From NCBI GenBank assembly GCA_903813345.2, contig CAIIXF020000011.1:13933754-13997753 (forward strand): a stretch of 64,000 nt of DNA. Reading direction: 5' to 3'. Both the position numbers and the translations under genes were made by a program. Source of the DNA: Owenia fusiformis (taxonomy: Eukaryota; Annelida; Polychaeta; Sabellida; Oweniidae). Under the pieces are notes generated by a model. That model saw nothing but the letters and a program-made list of their open reading frames with translations, ran no database searches and had not been told where the DNA came from. Positions 50,146 to 62,697 of the stretch are shown here, in pieces; within the stretch, counting starts at the first letter, position 1; every line of letters begins with the position of its first letter.

Positions 50146-53100
50146 TTACATCTTCGAAAGAAAATTTCTTGGTGGCATACTTATTAGCAGAGCTAAATTC
50201 TCATCAGTCCTTTGATTGGTAAACCCCATCTTGGTCACCACAAAATCTTTTATGGCTTGTTTATCAAGAGTCTCCGGCAATAGTATTGCGTAGGAAATAT
50301 CTCTTTTCTGATCTAATTGTGATATCAAAACTGCATGTTTCATAATATGATGTATGGCATCTTGTTCACTGTTACCATAGTAATCAGCGCGATATCTCAG
50401 TGCAGCGGGGCTATTTATAATTGTCCCAAAACTTATTGATTCAACTTGCCCACTTTTATCCCTTGTTGCTAACATTGTGGAATCTTGTAGGAAGAGTGGG
50501 TAGTTTGATGCATACTGGATCATATATGGCTCCCAATTCGCTATGAGAAACCCTGTAGGGAATAACTTGGACCAATCACAGTTCTTTAAGGCCACCACAC
50601 CCTCTTCAATACTGAGCACATGTATTTTCTTCAATGCGTCAATTAAGTCTTCCTGTTTCTTGGATTGGTTCTTTAAGATTTGGTTCAGGTCTGTTGGGTT
50701 TGTATCAAATGAGACTCTTGGCTTGAGATATAAAAAGGAAATAATATACATGTACATGTACAGTTCTTGATTCTTTTTTGAATGTACTGTGTATTAGTAT
50801 AATTTCAATATCAGAACAAATAAGGCCCGACTTAGGAAATATTAGGTCAATAATTAGACAATAGACATGGGATTGGGAGAGGCTCAAAATGTGAGGATTT
50901 TAGAGCAGAAATGCAAGAAGAATTATAAAACTGAAAAGGTATTTCTTGAGTCAACTTCAAAGATGAAATTGATGATTTGACCATGGGCATTCAATAAACC
51001 CCATGATTTGATTGAATATTATGTATTAAACAGTGGCGTAGCCAGGATTTGGTGACCGGAGGTTCTATTTTTATGTTATTCACAAATCCCCCCCCCCCTT
51101 CATTAGGGTTCCTCAAATTATGCAATTTGTACAATCACACTACCTCCAAAAGTTTGGGAATCCTAACTAACCCATTGGATTATGTATTAAAGCATCTTTA
51201 GGTTTGAATGCTTATATGCATAATATGTAAAGAAAAAACTATTTTGGGAGGGGAAATATAATTCATTTTAGAACCTTCATTAAATTAAATAGACAATTGA
51301 ATTTGAATTTTATTTAACAAAAATGATGTTTTTATTTGCTGAAAGTAATAGGCTTTATCAAGAAACCTCTCCCATTGAAATAACACAGGACGTAAACATG
51401 ATTTTAAAAAATGACCTTGCAGCTTTGTAACTTTAATGTTCACAAAGTAAAATAAACAGGCAACCATGCAAAAAGTCAGACAACTTATAATTAATTTTCT
51501 GCATCAAAATATATTTCTGTGAATCTTTTGCTGGATACATATCCTAAAATCTGATTTGCCCCGAATCCACCATTATTTCGATTGATTTCTGGAAGACCCT
51601 GGAGCATGATTTGTTTCCAAGGAATATCAACTATTTCGCACAATTTATTCTTTAACTTAAGCACTTTATCTAGGACAAAATAAATCACCTCATGCAATGG
51701 CTTATCATTGTTTTTCAAGAATTTTGTTGGAAGCCAGTTCGGATCAAATGCAATTAAGGTTATTGAAATTGACGCAAACACCCATATACTACGAAAGATC
51801 GTTCTTCTATGATAACTTTTCACAAAGTTTACAAGAAGGAAGTTAACTATCCGGGATAGTCGTATTACTGATAAAAATATATATTATTCAAATAAGTGGG
51901 TCTAGATTATGCTTTGTTTTAAAAAGTTAAAAATATTTCTTTGGACGTCCCCGGAGCTCAGTGGTAAGTCCCCCGGAGCAGATCAACCGCAATTGATAAT
52001 AAAAACGTTTTAGTGGATATAAATCATATACAAATACAAGCGACTGTTATTTTGTTAAGTTCAGACGGCTTGATAACAAATTAGGCCTTCATTATTTGAA
52101 GATTAATACCATATGATTTTTCAATATTTTTTTTATTATATAATTTATTCGCTAAACATATCATGACATTAACAGGAAAATGGAGAGCAATTCAACTTGA
52201 ACGATAACAATTTGAATTCTATACAATCTCTTAGATGAGTGGAGTGTATCTGAAAAGACTAAATCATTTTTTGCAATGATTGATTTTCTTTGGAAAATTG
52301 ATGGGTAAATAAATACTGAACAAATGGAAGAATGAATAAATTTGAACAAATGCTTGTGTTTATAAATGATATACGCTTTTAAATAATTCATTTCACAACG
52401 TTTTTAATTATTTAACACAATTGATTTCGGGGACTTGCCAGCCCCAGGGACGTCCCAATAAATATTTTAAATTTTAATTGAAATAAAACAAAACAGAGAT
52501 GTACGCATTTGAAAGAACATGTGTTTCATCAATATTACGACTATTCCAGATATTTATTCGTCAATGTTGTAAAAATCATTCGGAGTATGGGACGTCTGCA
52601 TTGTTTTCAATAACTTTCAATAACTTCGTATTGGACCAGAACTGGCTTAAAACAAAATTCCTACAAATGACTGATTTAGCCATTGCCAAAGATGGGTTAT
52701 TTTGTCCAAGAAGAAGCAGCTTTTAAGTTAATTGTGCGAAATTATTGTTATTTCTAAATGTAGAATCTCAGGCTATGGGGTCTTCCCTTAAATCTCATCC
52801 AGTGCCTAAGGTTGCCAAACATTTTGAGGGAAGTGTAACTTCACTATGACATGTTTTTAACAAAATAAGGCTCTCGTGTTCACCATATATATTAAATCAT
52901 TTACTGCTCATATATGTAGTTTTCAAATAGCACACTGTAGTAATTTAATATTTCTGGTTATATGCATTTTTCCGCAAAATGATATTTTGGGAAATCCTGA
53001 CCGGGGGTTCGTTCGAACCCACCGAAACCCCCGCTGCCTACGGCTATGATTAAAGCATGTGAAGTTAAATTCTTCTTTCAGTGGCTGTTAAGTATTTATC

Positions 53101-55225
53101 AAGTATTTATTATCATTAATTGAATGTCAAGTAAGTGTACACACCCTCTTCATAACAAGTTTCTCCTTTGGTCGTTTTGATAGAACCTTTGAGATAACTG
53201 GCCAGTTTGCACTGGTGTAGTGCTCCCTTTTTAACTTGGGGTATCTCTCTTTTAGGATGCTCTGTAGGTAGTGGCCTAAAAAGACAAGTCTGTTGATAGA
53301 TACAAAATGAAAACTTTGTGATTATTGTAAAAATGAAATGAAATAATAAGTTGTTATTATTAATTAATTTGGATGAAAAATACATGAGTAATGTAGATTT
53401 GGAAGGAAATAATATTTTCAATGAAAAAATGTGCTTCTCTCTTCATTGAAAATTGAATTTTTCAGTGTCAGATAAGATATGTACATATTCACGCGGTCCT
53501 AACTCCGACCGTTAATTTTAATTTTTGACCTACCAGATGTTTGAAAATCAAGGATTACGAGTCTCATACTGCATCGTTTTTCTTCAAACTTGTTCCATTC
53601 AAAGCAACAGAGTCCCTACTTCCAGCGGCATTTGGTCTCCAGCTGTAAGAAGGCCTTCTAACAGCTGGGGACCAAAACGCTGCTAGAACGAGGGACTCTT
53701 TACAATAAAGTAATGCACCGACAGAAAGGCAATTTTGTTCTGCTTTTAATGGTATAAGTTTGAAGAAGAACGGTGCAGTATGAGACTCGCAATCATTGAT
53801 TTTCAAGCACCTGGTAGGTCAAAAATTCAAATTAACGGTTGAAGTTAGGGCCGCGTGATATTGTTTTTAACAGGAGGGCATCCATAAAACGAGTGTGTTC
53901 ATTAGATTGGAGAAAGTGGGTCACAAGAGGATAATGTTCAGGTTTTACTTTACCTAGCTTTTTTAACAGACCCAGTCCTTGGAAATCTTTGTGTACTCTA
54001 CTAGCCTGCCATGTTATGGAGGTGTCCCCATCTATAACATATGCCATCTGAAATGCCACCTTTAAAGGCCCTATATAAAGTTTAAACCACTTTGGCTTAT
54101 ATTGTAGTCTTACCTAATGTTATCAAAGTGTGATATGTGAAACTTTTTTTTTAAATTTCAAAAAGTGGTTTTTGATAGACTTTTTGTTCCAAAATTTGTG
54201 AATTTATTTAAAACCAACTTTTAGAGGTCACTCATATCTTCTAATTAGCCACAATTCATACCAATGCACAGCATTCATCCTCCCATGTTTTTTGCCGAAA
54301 AAATTAAGAAAATCGGTTCATAAATAAGCGAAAAATGAACTTTTAGTTCTCATAGAAACCAATGGTACAATGATATCTAAAACATAATTTATTCTTCCTT
54401 TTAACCTGGTTAGACAATCAACATTGGTTTTTTATGAAAGTCTAACATATTTAGAAAAGATTGACAAGTTTTTGCTACCTTAGTGACATCACTTAATGTT
54501 TCAAAATATTTTTGATATGCTAAAACATTGAAGTGGCCCATTTAATATGGCATTTTATTATTGAAATAGTGTGTCCTTTGTTCAATCTTTACATTGGTGT
54601 TAAAAAGATTATATTTTTTGAAATGCATTAAGAAATATTTGATTATTAAGAAATTTCAAATGGCGGGAAATTTGAATATTTGAGAAATGAAATGCTCACA
54701 ATCTTTTGTTCAAAAATCACTTTTTAGGTCCTGAAAAATAGTAAATGAATGATAAAAAAATATTTTCAAACTTTAGACGGGGACTTTAATAACATGGACT
54801 AATAAGTGGAGGAGTGGCTGTTAACTAAAATATCATTGTATTATTCAGGAGGATCTCTCAATTTAAAAAAAAAGTAAAATCTTAGTCTTTTGATTAATTA
54901 ATTATTAATTTGATTTAATTAGGAGATCTACAAGATATAGAAATGATTCATTAAAGATAATGGTTATTGAAAAGAACAATCTTTTCGTTATTCATTGCAT
55001 AAGAAATGTCAGCAAAATGTTTGAAGTTACTATGCGTCCATCTACGATAGCCACTCCTAGATTTCTCCTTGGGTCATTCAGATACTCATGATATTTCGAA
55101 GAAAGGTAGTCAAGACCATTATAAACATTTCTGTTAATGTCCAAGACAGCTTGATAGTCGCCTTGTGTGGCAATTCTACAAAGGACACCATCTATAGTTG
55201 CTGTTGCGGCTCTCCTTTCCTTCAT
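50146..55225 (-). CDS. NAT16-like GNAT N-acetyltransferase, copy 4 (open, splice site weakened)
   Basis: Exons are 55031-55225, 53872-54059, 53143-53275 and 50146-50721, giving 363 residues in the same phases as copy 1. No stop or frameshift was found. Two changes may matter. The exon 1 donor is GTAACT, not GTAAGT as in the other copies. The acetyl-CoA loop reads QGLGLL with KK following, replacing QGLGLSNK. Intron 1 has gained a 720 bp TTAA element only a few bases from the exon 2 acceptor, and intron 3 carries the 2.0 kb element. It may be functional or decaying. Confidence 0.65.
51031..53048. mobile_element. 2.0 kb inverted-repeat element, unit 4 copy
   Basis: It is 2,018 bp and near-identical to the unit 3 copy at 32419-35149 but without the nested MITE. 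ATTAAA is duplicated at 51025-51030 and 53049-53054. Shared site and TSD show one ancestral insertion in intron 3. Confidence 0.82.
53489..53858. mobile_element. Foldback MITE in intron 2, unit 4 copy
   Basis: This is the orthologue of the 6506-6876 element, with well-conserved arms and TAT at both ends. Confidence 0.85.
54066..54785. mobile_element. 720-bp element at a TTAA target
   Basis: TTAA lies at 54062-54065 and 54786-54789. The ends are AGGCCCTATATAAAGTTT and, on the complement, AGTCCCCGTCTAAAGTTT. It is absent from units 1-3. TTAA targets are used by piggyBac and Kolobok, and the ends do not decide. No gene was seen inside. Confidence 0.78.
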
Positions 55226-55369
55226 AACTAGTTCTTCAAATGTATATTCTGCCCTTTAATTCTTAGATTGACTTGAAAAATATTTATCAGTACTTATTTA
55301 TGAGTAGCACACTGTAAACACTGAACAGGCATACAATTGTTAGTGTGTGTACTTTGGCCTTCACTAGTA

Positions 55370-56194
55370 GAGTAGATTTCATGGCCTGACTTCGTTGGTA
55401 GAACTTGAAAAATAAGATTTACCTGAAGATTAAGAGTCTTACTTACCCTCTAGAGGTTAGAACAGGCATTTCAATGAAACCCTATCACCTTTTTTTGCGT
55501 CAACTATAGAGCATTTAGTACAATATCCAAGAGGTAAATTATGGATCGTAAAAATGAATGATTTCCTAGTAAGTTCAGGAAGTTTCAATACGATAAATTA
55601 CCGAACATTTGTGAAAATTGAATCTTTGTTCGTTGATTTTATAATTTACACGTGCCTGTATTCGTCTACACTTTGGTCTATATTATAAAGCATCACAAAC
55701 AGGTCCTAGAATATTAATAGACTAATACAGCAGACTACCCATTCATACTTTCTGCGCAGCATTTTATTCAGACCAATAGTTCAACTGTAGATCATGCACT
55801 TTTTCTATCTTAGAACAGGCCATCCTCCTCTGCCCTGTCCTAAACTCGTCTGCAAAAGAGACCACAAAACATTCTTTCAAATATTAGAATTATTTTTACA
55901 TCAGACATGGTTGGATGATATGTCACAAAATTAAGGTTCAAGGTCAATACAGTATTTCGTGATAGAGGCAACACTGTCCCGGAAGTAAATACGAGGAAAA
56001 TGGAAAAGTCTAAAAAGCATTAACACAAATTTCAATCAAGTACTGTGCTTATGCTTCATCATGAACAAAACATAGCTGATATGGTTTCATTAAAATGTGT
56101 GTTCTAACCTCTAGAGGGTAAGTGAGACTCCTAATCTTCAGATAAATCTTATTTTTCAAGTTCTACCGACAAAGTCAGGCCATGAAATCTACTC
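55370..56194. mobile_element. 825-bp Tc1/mariner-type MITE with ~94-bp TIRs
   Basis: The arms (55370-55463 and 56101-56194) begin GAGTAGATTTCATGGCC and differ at only a few bases. TA flanks both ends (55368-55369, 56195-56196). The site is empty in units 1-3. The interior is non-coding. Confidence 0.88.
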
Positions 56195-56464
56195 TAGTTA
56201 TTATATACATCTAAATACAGTGTGACACAAAAATTTATTTTTGAATTTAGATTTCTATCATTGCCATTATTTGAGTCATTGTTTGATCACTTTCATGCAA
56301 ATTATCAATAATATATATAATTATTTAATCCAATCAGTTTCATTGCATATTATTGGAAATAATCATGAATTGATTTGTTTTGATAAATATTGACATATTT
56401 TTGAGTACTTTGGTAAAAGAATTGTTTTCATTGAAAGCCCAGGGTTAAGTGGATTGTGGAGTCA

Positions 56465-59072
56465 TAGTCTAGAATATTTTCAAAATAAAAGCCTCTAGAA
56501 AGAGAGAGTTCTTACATTTTGGTGAGCACCCTAGGGACCTGTATCAAAATAATCCTTTATATCTTACAAACGATTTGTGAGATTTGCCAAAGTGAACGAG
56601 GTGTCGAAAGGCACTAATTAGATAATTAATTAGTATAGCATTCCTCATTTCTTAACTAGTTCAATCAATACAACCAGTGTTGATCACCACATAAATGCCA
56701 AAACAGCTATGGTCAATGTGTCAATTGTTTCATGCTGGACATGTGCCAGTGTTTTGAAAAATCCATAGATTACAGTACTCAATCTGCTTTGATTGATTTT
56801 ACTGAACTAGTAAACCAACAATCAGAATCACACTACAGCATTGCAGCATTGTCTGCTCCTCAGATTCTCTCATAAGGGAGCTACTGTATTTATAAGTCTG
56901 TTATCACATACTCGTAAAAGTACATGCTTATTTGATATACCAAATGGTTATTTTAATATACTGTAGTAACCCATAATCAAGTCACATTGTATTATGTGTT
57001 AAATAAGGTAGTCTAGCCTCAAGCCTCTGTGACCCCTCCCCCCTCTACTTGAGTAAACATCTTTTCACACAAAGCCTGAGCTAGACACACAACAGTGCGA
57101 TTAAGAAGGGATATTTTGATGTACCAAGCTAAGAGGATACTTGGTCTTGGTCTTGACTTGTGTGCTAAGACTGTAACAAAGAGTTTTCGTAACATGCTTG
57201 ATATTTAAAATTGATGGTACCAATGAAATTACAGTCAATAAATAAATGAGAATAATTATGAAATAGAAGATGAAGGTGAAAATCAGATTAAATTATATGT
57301 CAAATGTACTTGTATTAATCATGAGTTCTACATTCATACCAGACATACAATGCCCAATGAAATGCAAAGCTTATTGGTCAGTGCCAATGAGCCCAGTGTC
57401 TAGGATCAAATGTACTGCTGGGTGCAAATATGATAACAGATCGATGCAGGTCAAATCTTTGCTAATTGTTAACATTAAATACTATTTGAATCAACAATTA
57501 ACATTGTTAATGGTGATGCTTTCAGTGTTAGTGATACTTTGATTGAGAGAAGTATTTTAAAGATAATTTTGTATCAAAGGATTTCCTATTTATGATCAAT
57601 TTTTACAAATTTCATTGACCACGTATCTTCTTGTAATAGAGGATACATGGTGTTTTCATTAACTAGCGTATGAACTGGAATATATACAAAACAAAGGGTA
57701 TACATAGCTTTGAACCAGCTGAGGGGGGGGGGGGGGGGGGCTGCGATCATAGTATTTTAAAAATTGGTGCAACCTCCTTCAAAATTGACCTAGAAACTTC
57801 AAAAAGCATTCTAAACCTCTCATCTCTTTTTTGGTTGTATTTTTGGATGGGGTTGAGATCGCACCAACCGCAACCCCCTTAACTCATTGCAGTAACGTTA
57901 ATTCAAGTGCCTTTGAATTCGCAAGATACAAACCACAAGACAATACCTCAAACAGCTTCGAAAATCTCTCAAAATTGATAAAAAATAGTTGTTCCCACTT
58001 CATTTATAATCAATCGGACTGTATTTGTTAACATTTACTTTCAAAAAAGATATTTCAATTTTGAATTTCTCTTGTAAAAACGCATTTCACCCAAAACACA
58101 TTTTGACACCTATTTCATCTTGGTAAATCTCAGTATCAATAAAGGAACCCTTGATTAAACATGGTATATTTCGACTTTTTTGAGTCAACTAGACTGTATT
58201 TTATATAATAAATTTTCAAAAATATTTTTTTTACCAATTTTAATTTTTGTTGTTGCAAAAAACGCATATTTTACCCAAAAACTAACTTTGACACCTATTT
58301 CATCTTGGCAAATCTCAGTATCAATAAAGGAACCCGTTACCTTTCAATTATTACCCATGGTTAAGCTGCTCGTCGATCAAAACGTTCTCATCATATTTTG
58401 AACACACTCGTTTTAGTCGATATTGCATGCAAATCACAATTGAAGAGAAAAAATTATTAAGCTCACAAAATCCCCCTAGTTGATTAAACATGGTATATTT
58501 TGACTTTTGAGAGTCGACTAGACTGTATTTTATATAATAAATTTTCAAAAATATTTTTTTATCAATTTAACTTTTTTTGCAAAAATGCATTTTTTAACCC
58601 AAAAACTCACTTTGACACTTATTTCATCTTGGCAAATCTAAGTATCAATAAAGGAACCCTTTACCTTTCAATTATTAATCATGGTTAAGCTGCTTGTCAA
58701 AATGTGTTAACGTTGTCATCATATTTTGAACACACTCGTTTTAGTCAATAATTACATGCAACTTCCCAAAGAAAAAACCCATTAAGGTCCCAAAATCCCC
58801 CCAAGTTGATTAAACATGGTATATTTCGACTTTTGAGAGTCAACTAGACTGTATTTTATATAATAAGTTTTCAAAAATATTTTTTATTAATTTAAAAGTT
58901 TTTTTTGCAAAAAACACATTTTTTACCCAAAAGGTCATTTCGACACCTTTTTCATCTTGGCAAATCTCAGTATCAATAAAGAAACCCTTTACCTTTCATT
59001 TGATAACCATGGTTAAGGTGCTCGTCAAAATGTAAGATGTCATTTTATTTTATACATACCTATTCTAGACTA
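56465..59072. mobile_element. 2.6 kb element with TAGTCTAGAATA ends and 3-bp TSD
   Basis: Perfect 12-bp terminal repeats TAGTCTAGAATA are flanked by TCA (56462-56464, 59073-59075). It splits the tail of unit 4, whose remainder resumes at 59074. It has a G-run at 57722-57740 and ~325-bp tandem repeats near its right end. TAG ends with a 3-bp TSD recall the 9 kb element, though the TIR sequences differ. No convincing gene was seen. Confidence 0.65.
58158..59040. repeat. ~325-bp tandem repeat, three diverged copies
   Basis: AACATGGTATATTTCGACTTTT-like starts lie near 58158, 58486 and 58812. Each is followed by GACTGTATTTTATATAATAA and TCTCAGTATCAATAAAG. Short frames inside repeat accordingly and are not genes. 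Confidence 0.85.
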
Positions 59073-59259
59073 TCATGTGTTTAAATTCTTTTACCTTATT
59101 GCAAAAGATTTTGTACAGTCTATCCTAAAAAAATATGATTTTTTGCATTGGTTTGCTAGCTTTGACCTTTTAACTTCCATAAGCACCTGCCTTACTATTT
59201 GTTTTTCAATCAATTCAATCATCTGCCTACCTGAAATTTTGAAATTGATGGGGGTGCCC

Positions 59260-59800
59260 AATTTCATTGAAAAAAGGCCTTTACTCTGCTGTTAAATAAA
59301 GAATACATGTACACATTGTGTTCTGATTGGCATGACAGGAATTTGATTTATCATCCATAGCACTGGCGAATCCAGAAGCTAACAAGGGAGGGGGCACATT
59401 TGAAGTCATGACAAAAGATTTCCGCACTTTGTTTTCATTGAAAAAAGGCCTTTACTCAGCTGTTAAATATAGAATACATGTACACATTGTGTTCTGATTG
59501 GCATGACAGGAATTTGATTTATCATCCATAGCACTGGCGGATCCAGAAGCTAACAAGGGAGGGGATACAATTGAAGTCATGACAAAAGATTTCCGCACTT
59601 TGTTTTTCATTGAAAAAAGGCCTTGAATAATTTACTCAGCTGTTAAATATAGAATACATGTACACATTGTGTTCTGATTGGCATGGCAGGAATTCGATAT
59701 ATCATCCATAGCACTGGCGGATCCAGAAGCTAACAAGGGAGGGGGTACAATTGAAGTCATGACAAAAGATTTCCACACTTCGGCCCTTAAAACCAAAAAT
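59260..59800. repeat. ~175-185-bp tandem repeat, three copies
   Basis: AAAGGCCTTTACTC..GCTGTTAAAT, TGTTCTGATTGGCATG and CACTGGCGGATCCAGAAGC recur in order three times. The unit fuses the right end of the segmental unit to a GGCGGATCCAG transposon-end-like segment, then is amplified. Confidence 0.85.
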
Positions 59801-60321
59801 TAATGAGCCCTAATTTTTGATAATTTGACCTAATTAAGCCCTACAAAACTTTTACCCCGCCTGGATCCGCCATTGCCTAGCTATGTGTAAATTACATTTC
59901 AAGCAATTTTACAGCCACTTTTATTTCGTAGCATATCAATTGCTCCCTTATGCTATATGATTTTGAGTGATATCATTTTTATTCATGACTTGATATCAGT
60001 ATCAGGGTTGAGCCTAGCAAATGGGTGATAAGGTATTATGAATTTAGTAAAATTACATGCTCAATCTATTTTTTCTTCTAATGAGGAAAACAGCAAATTC
60101 ATAGAGTAGCAAATCCCACTAAATAAAACATATTTTGATAATTAGTGGCCAAATTTCGTCTTAAACAGCTAGAGCAAATCAACATATAAAATTTGAACCA
60201 AATCCATTCACTGGTATTATAAATTCAGTTGCCATCTTGAAAATTTCTTCATGAGCAGCTAGAGCTCATTTTTCACGAGGTAGCACCATATAGAGTTTGA
60301 ACTAAATACTGGTATTGAGTT
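59801..60321. other. Intergenic stretch without recognisable gene
   Basis: AT-rich sequence with weakly repeated phrases (CAGCTAGAGC, AAATTTGAACC). No open frame stands out. Confidence 0.5.
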
Positions 60322-60470
60322 CTTGCCCGTAGCCAGCTTTTATTAGGAGGGGAGCTTTTTCCAGGGGGTAGCTTTTTCACAATTTTGGCTAAAAATCATG
60401 CGAAAAATTCTCAGAATGGTGAAAAACTGCATGCTTTTGAAAGAATTTCTGGCCAGGGGGGAGCAGAACC
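60322..60470. repeat. Diverged relative of the CAGGCCCGTAGCCAG MITE
   Basis: It holds GCCCGTAGCCAG at the left and TGGTGAAAAACTGCATG in the middle, matching the 37556-37754 element in reverse orientation with many changes. No target duplication can be made out. Confidence 0.65.
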
Positions 60471-60529
60471 TTCTGTGTCCCTAGGCATCAAGCATTAAGA
60501 ATTTGTACCAAAATTTGAGTTATCAAAAA

Positions 60530-60860
60530 TTTGTTTTTTACCAAGTATGGTGGCCATTTTGAAATTTAGTCTCCATCTTAAAAATTCTTTCTTGAACAGA
60601 GCTATTGTGTCCTTAGGCATTAGCATATAAAATTTTAACCAAATCGGTTCACTAGTATTTGCCAGTTATCAAAGATTATGTTTTTTATGAAAAATGGCGG
60701 TTATTTTTAAGTTCAGCCGCCATCTTGAAAAGTTCTTATCAAACAGAGCAATTACTGTGTCTTTAGGCATCAGCATATACGTAAAATTTGAATGAACGGA
60801 CGAATAGACAGACAGCTTCTCTATATCCCCTTCAAACTTCTTTTGGTAGGATTATATTTT
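60530..60860. repeat. Degenerate repeats with GGCCATTTT and CCATCTTGAAAA motifs
   Basis: Loosely repeated segments of about 130-170 bp end in ACGGACGAATAGACAGACAGC and TATATCCCC. The style resembles the 7934-8820 repeat, so it is probably another decayed member of that family. Confidence 0.5.
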
Positions 60861-60954
60861 GGTTATAAGGAATCGCCATGTGAGCCAACAGAATGGTCCC
60901 ATTTTTATTTAGAGAAAGCCATCGACCAGAGCTCCCAGTATATTTTTACATCAT

Positions 60955-61178
60955 GCAATTTTTGTGGCTTTGCCCCAATCTCTACAGTTTTTCAAGTTTG
61001 TACAATGAATATTCCCACATTTTCTCCACAATGCAAAACCAGAACATTCTATTATTCTTTCCCATCAGTGTCACTGGCTTTGCCCCATACACTTTTTTAT
61101 TATCAGTTTGTGCAATGGATTTTCATTCATTCTCTTCAAGATACAAAAGTCCATAACCATAACTTCCAGATCATTCTA
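60955..61178. repeat. Tandem copies of the DEG/ENaC 3' end
   Basis: TCTATTATTCTTTCCCATCAGTGTCACTGGC and TTTTCTCCACAATGC repeat sequence from the end of the channel gene (61185-61255). Part of the last codons and 3' flank was therefore locally duplicated. Part of this block is copied again at 62617-62697. Confidence 0.7.
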
Positions 61179-62594
61179 TTATTCTTTCACATCAGTGTCA
61201 CGGGCTCTGCTCGGGGGCTCAACAGTTTTTTCAGAGGATCTACATTTTCTCCACAATGCTAATATAAGTTTCCAGGTGAGATTGAGAGCTTCACACATTG
61301 TAATGATGCTCATTCCTATGTAGAAACCTAGAGTCCCACCTATATCTGACATCAATGCATCGCCTGTATATTCTTTTGTCTGTTCTGTAGTCTCAATTGT
61401 TAGATCCTTGAAATAGATGTTCAATCTGAGAAAGTTCTTTCGGATAACACCAGATTCAATGACAGCTTCTCTGGCATCGGAAACATTTCCAAGAATTTCG
61501 TCAAAGAGTACATGTGAACGCTTTGATTTTGTATCAGATGAGCCAAACATATTTTCAAGAAATTGTTGTTGTATATATTCAAATGGCCAATAAGCATTTG
61601 AAATAGTTTGCTCATAGCGTATCTCATAGCATGGGTGTTTGCATTTACATCGTTTATTTGTTTCGGGGTGTAATTTCATTTTCAAAAGATGTTTTTCACA
61701 TTTTAATTTTGCAAAATCCTTATCTATGATTGTAACATTGGGGTCTTGTAGCATTAGATTATCAAGATTCAATCTTCCACACAGTTGCAAGTCTTTGGCA
61801 TCATTTGGCATCAGAAGAAAAGCAGAGACACATCCACATTGGTGCATTATCTCCTTCTGTTGACATTGTTCTAGACATCCTAAATGTGAATATCCCAGAT
61901 TTGTACCATCTAAGAATTCTCTATTTGTGCACGATCCGTAAGGCTCGGCTAGTCTTTTCCTTGCATGTGTAGTCAAACCAATAGTGGTCGAATAACCTGG
62001 GGGCACATCAAAACCTTCCACTATAGGGAATGGCAAGGATTGTGGCGGGTGTATTGTAACGTGTAGTCCAGTTGTACCACTGTTTGGATTCTCAGGGTTA
62101 TATACCATTTCATTCGGTAAGACCTGTTGGTTGAATTTGAAAGCATCTAAAAAGATGACCATGCTTAAACCATTTATTGGATTTGCTTCCTCAACAATCA
62201 TGTTTGATAAATTCAGTCCATGTCCATTGAAAGTGAAGCATTTTTGATAGTTTCCATTTACAGATGTAATAAAGAAGGATGTGTCACATGGTTTTTCCCT
62301 CCAGGAACACCTTGCCAGTAGGCTATCCAAGTCATGAGTGTATTTTTCCATTTCTTCATCACTGTTCTCAAACACAGAAGCATAGGAGTTAAGCCTATTT
62401 CTAAAATCTAAATACACATCTTCTCTGTCAACCTTCTTTGCTATATAACCCAACTGATTCCTGAGAGATACATATTTGTGGAATCTACTTTCTTTTGAGA
62501 TTTTAAGTGAGGCGTTAAATAATGATGTTGCTGTAAATGGGAACAAACTGCAAATTGTCACTGATGGCATTTCAAGATCTCCATGACTAATCAT
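61179..62594 (-). pseudogene. DEG/ENaC-family sodium channel, copy A, lacking its N-terminus
   Basis: A single open frame of 471 residues covers the extracellular domain, second transmembrane segment and cytosolic tail. It has the cysteine-rich region typical of the family (GCLEQCQQKEIMHQCGC, then CKCKHPCYEIRYE). The pore segment SDIGGTLGFYIGMSII carries GMS at the selectivity-filter position, where G/S-x-S is usual. The cytosolic start and first transmembrane segment are absent. Immediately upstream of the ATG the sequence switches to a copy of the gene's own 3' flank (from about 62606). These channels are amiloride-type, peptide- or acid-gated Na+ channels in the plasma membrane; the ligand here is unknown. 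It cannot make a normal channel as it stands, unless the junction is an assembly artefact. Confidence 0.85.
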
Positions 62595-62697
62595 TATCGC
62601 ATCTTTATCTACACTTTTTTATCAATTTGTGCAATGGATTTTCATTCATTCTCTTCAAGATACAAAAATCCATAACCATAACTTCCAGATCATTCTA

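Larger units (their letters stand above)
37414..59331. repeat. Tandem segmental unit 4 of 4, most heavily invaded
   Basis: Six bounded insertions (0.2, 10.6, 2.0, 0.7, 0.8 and 2.6 kb) are set into a unit of about 4.9 kb net. A deletion of roughly 170 bp near 56423 accounts for most of the shortfall. The right end (59074-59331) matches 10984-11213 of unit 1. Confidence 0.8.

Noticed and set aside
57670-57882. Glycine-run protein across the G-run at 57722
   Set aside because: It arises from a mononucleotide run and has no family features.
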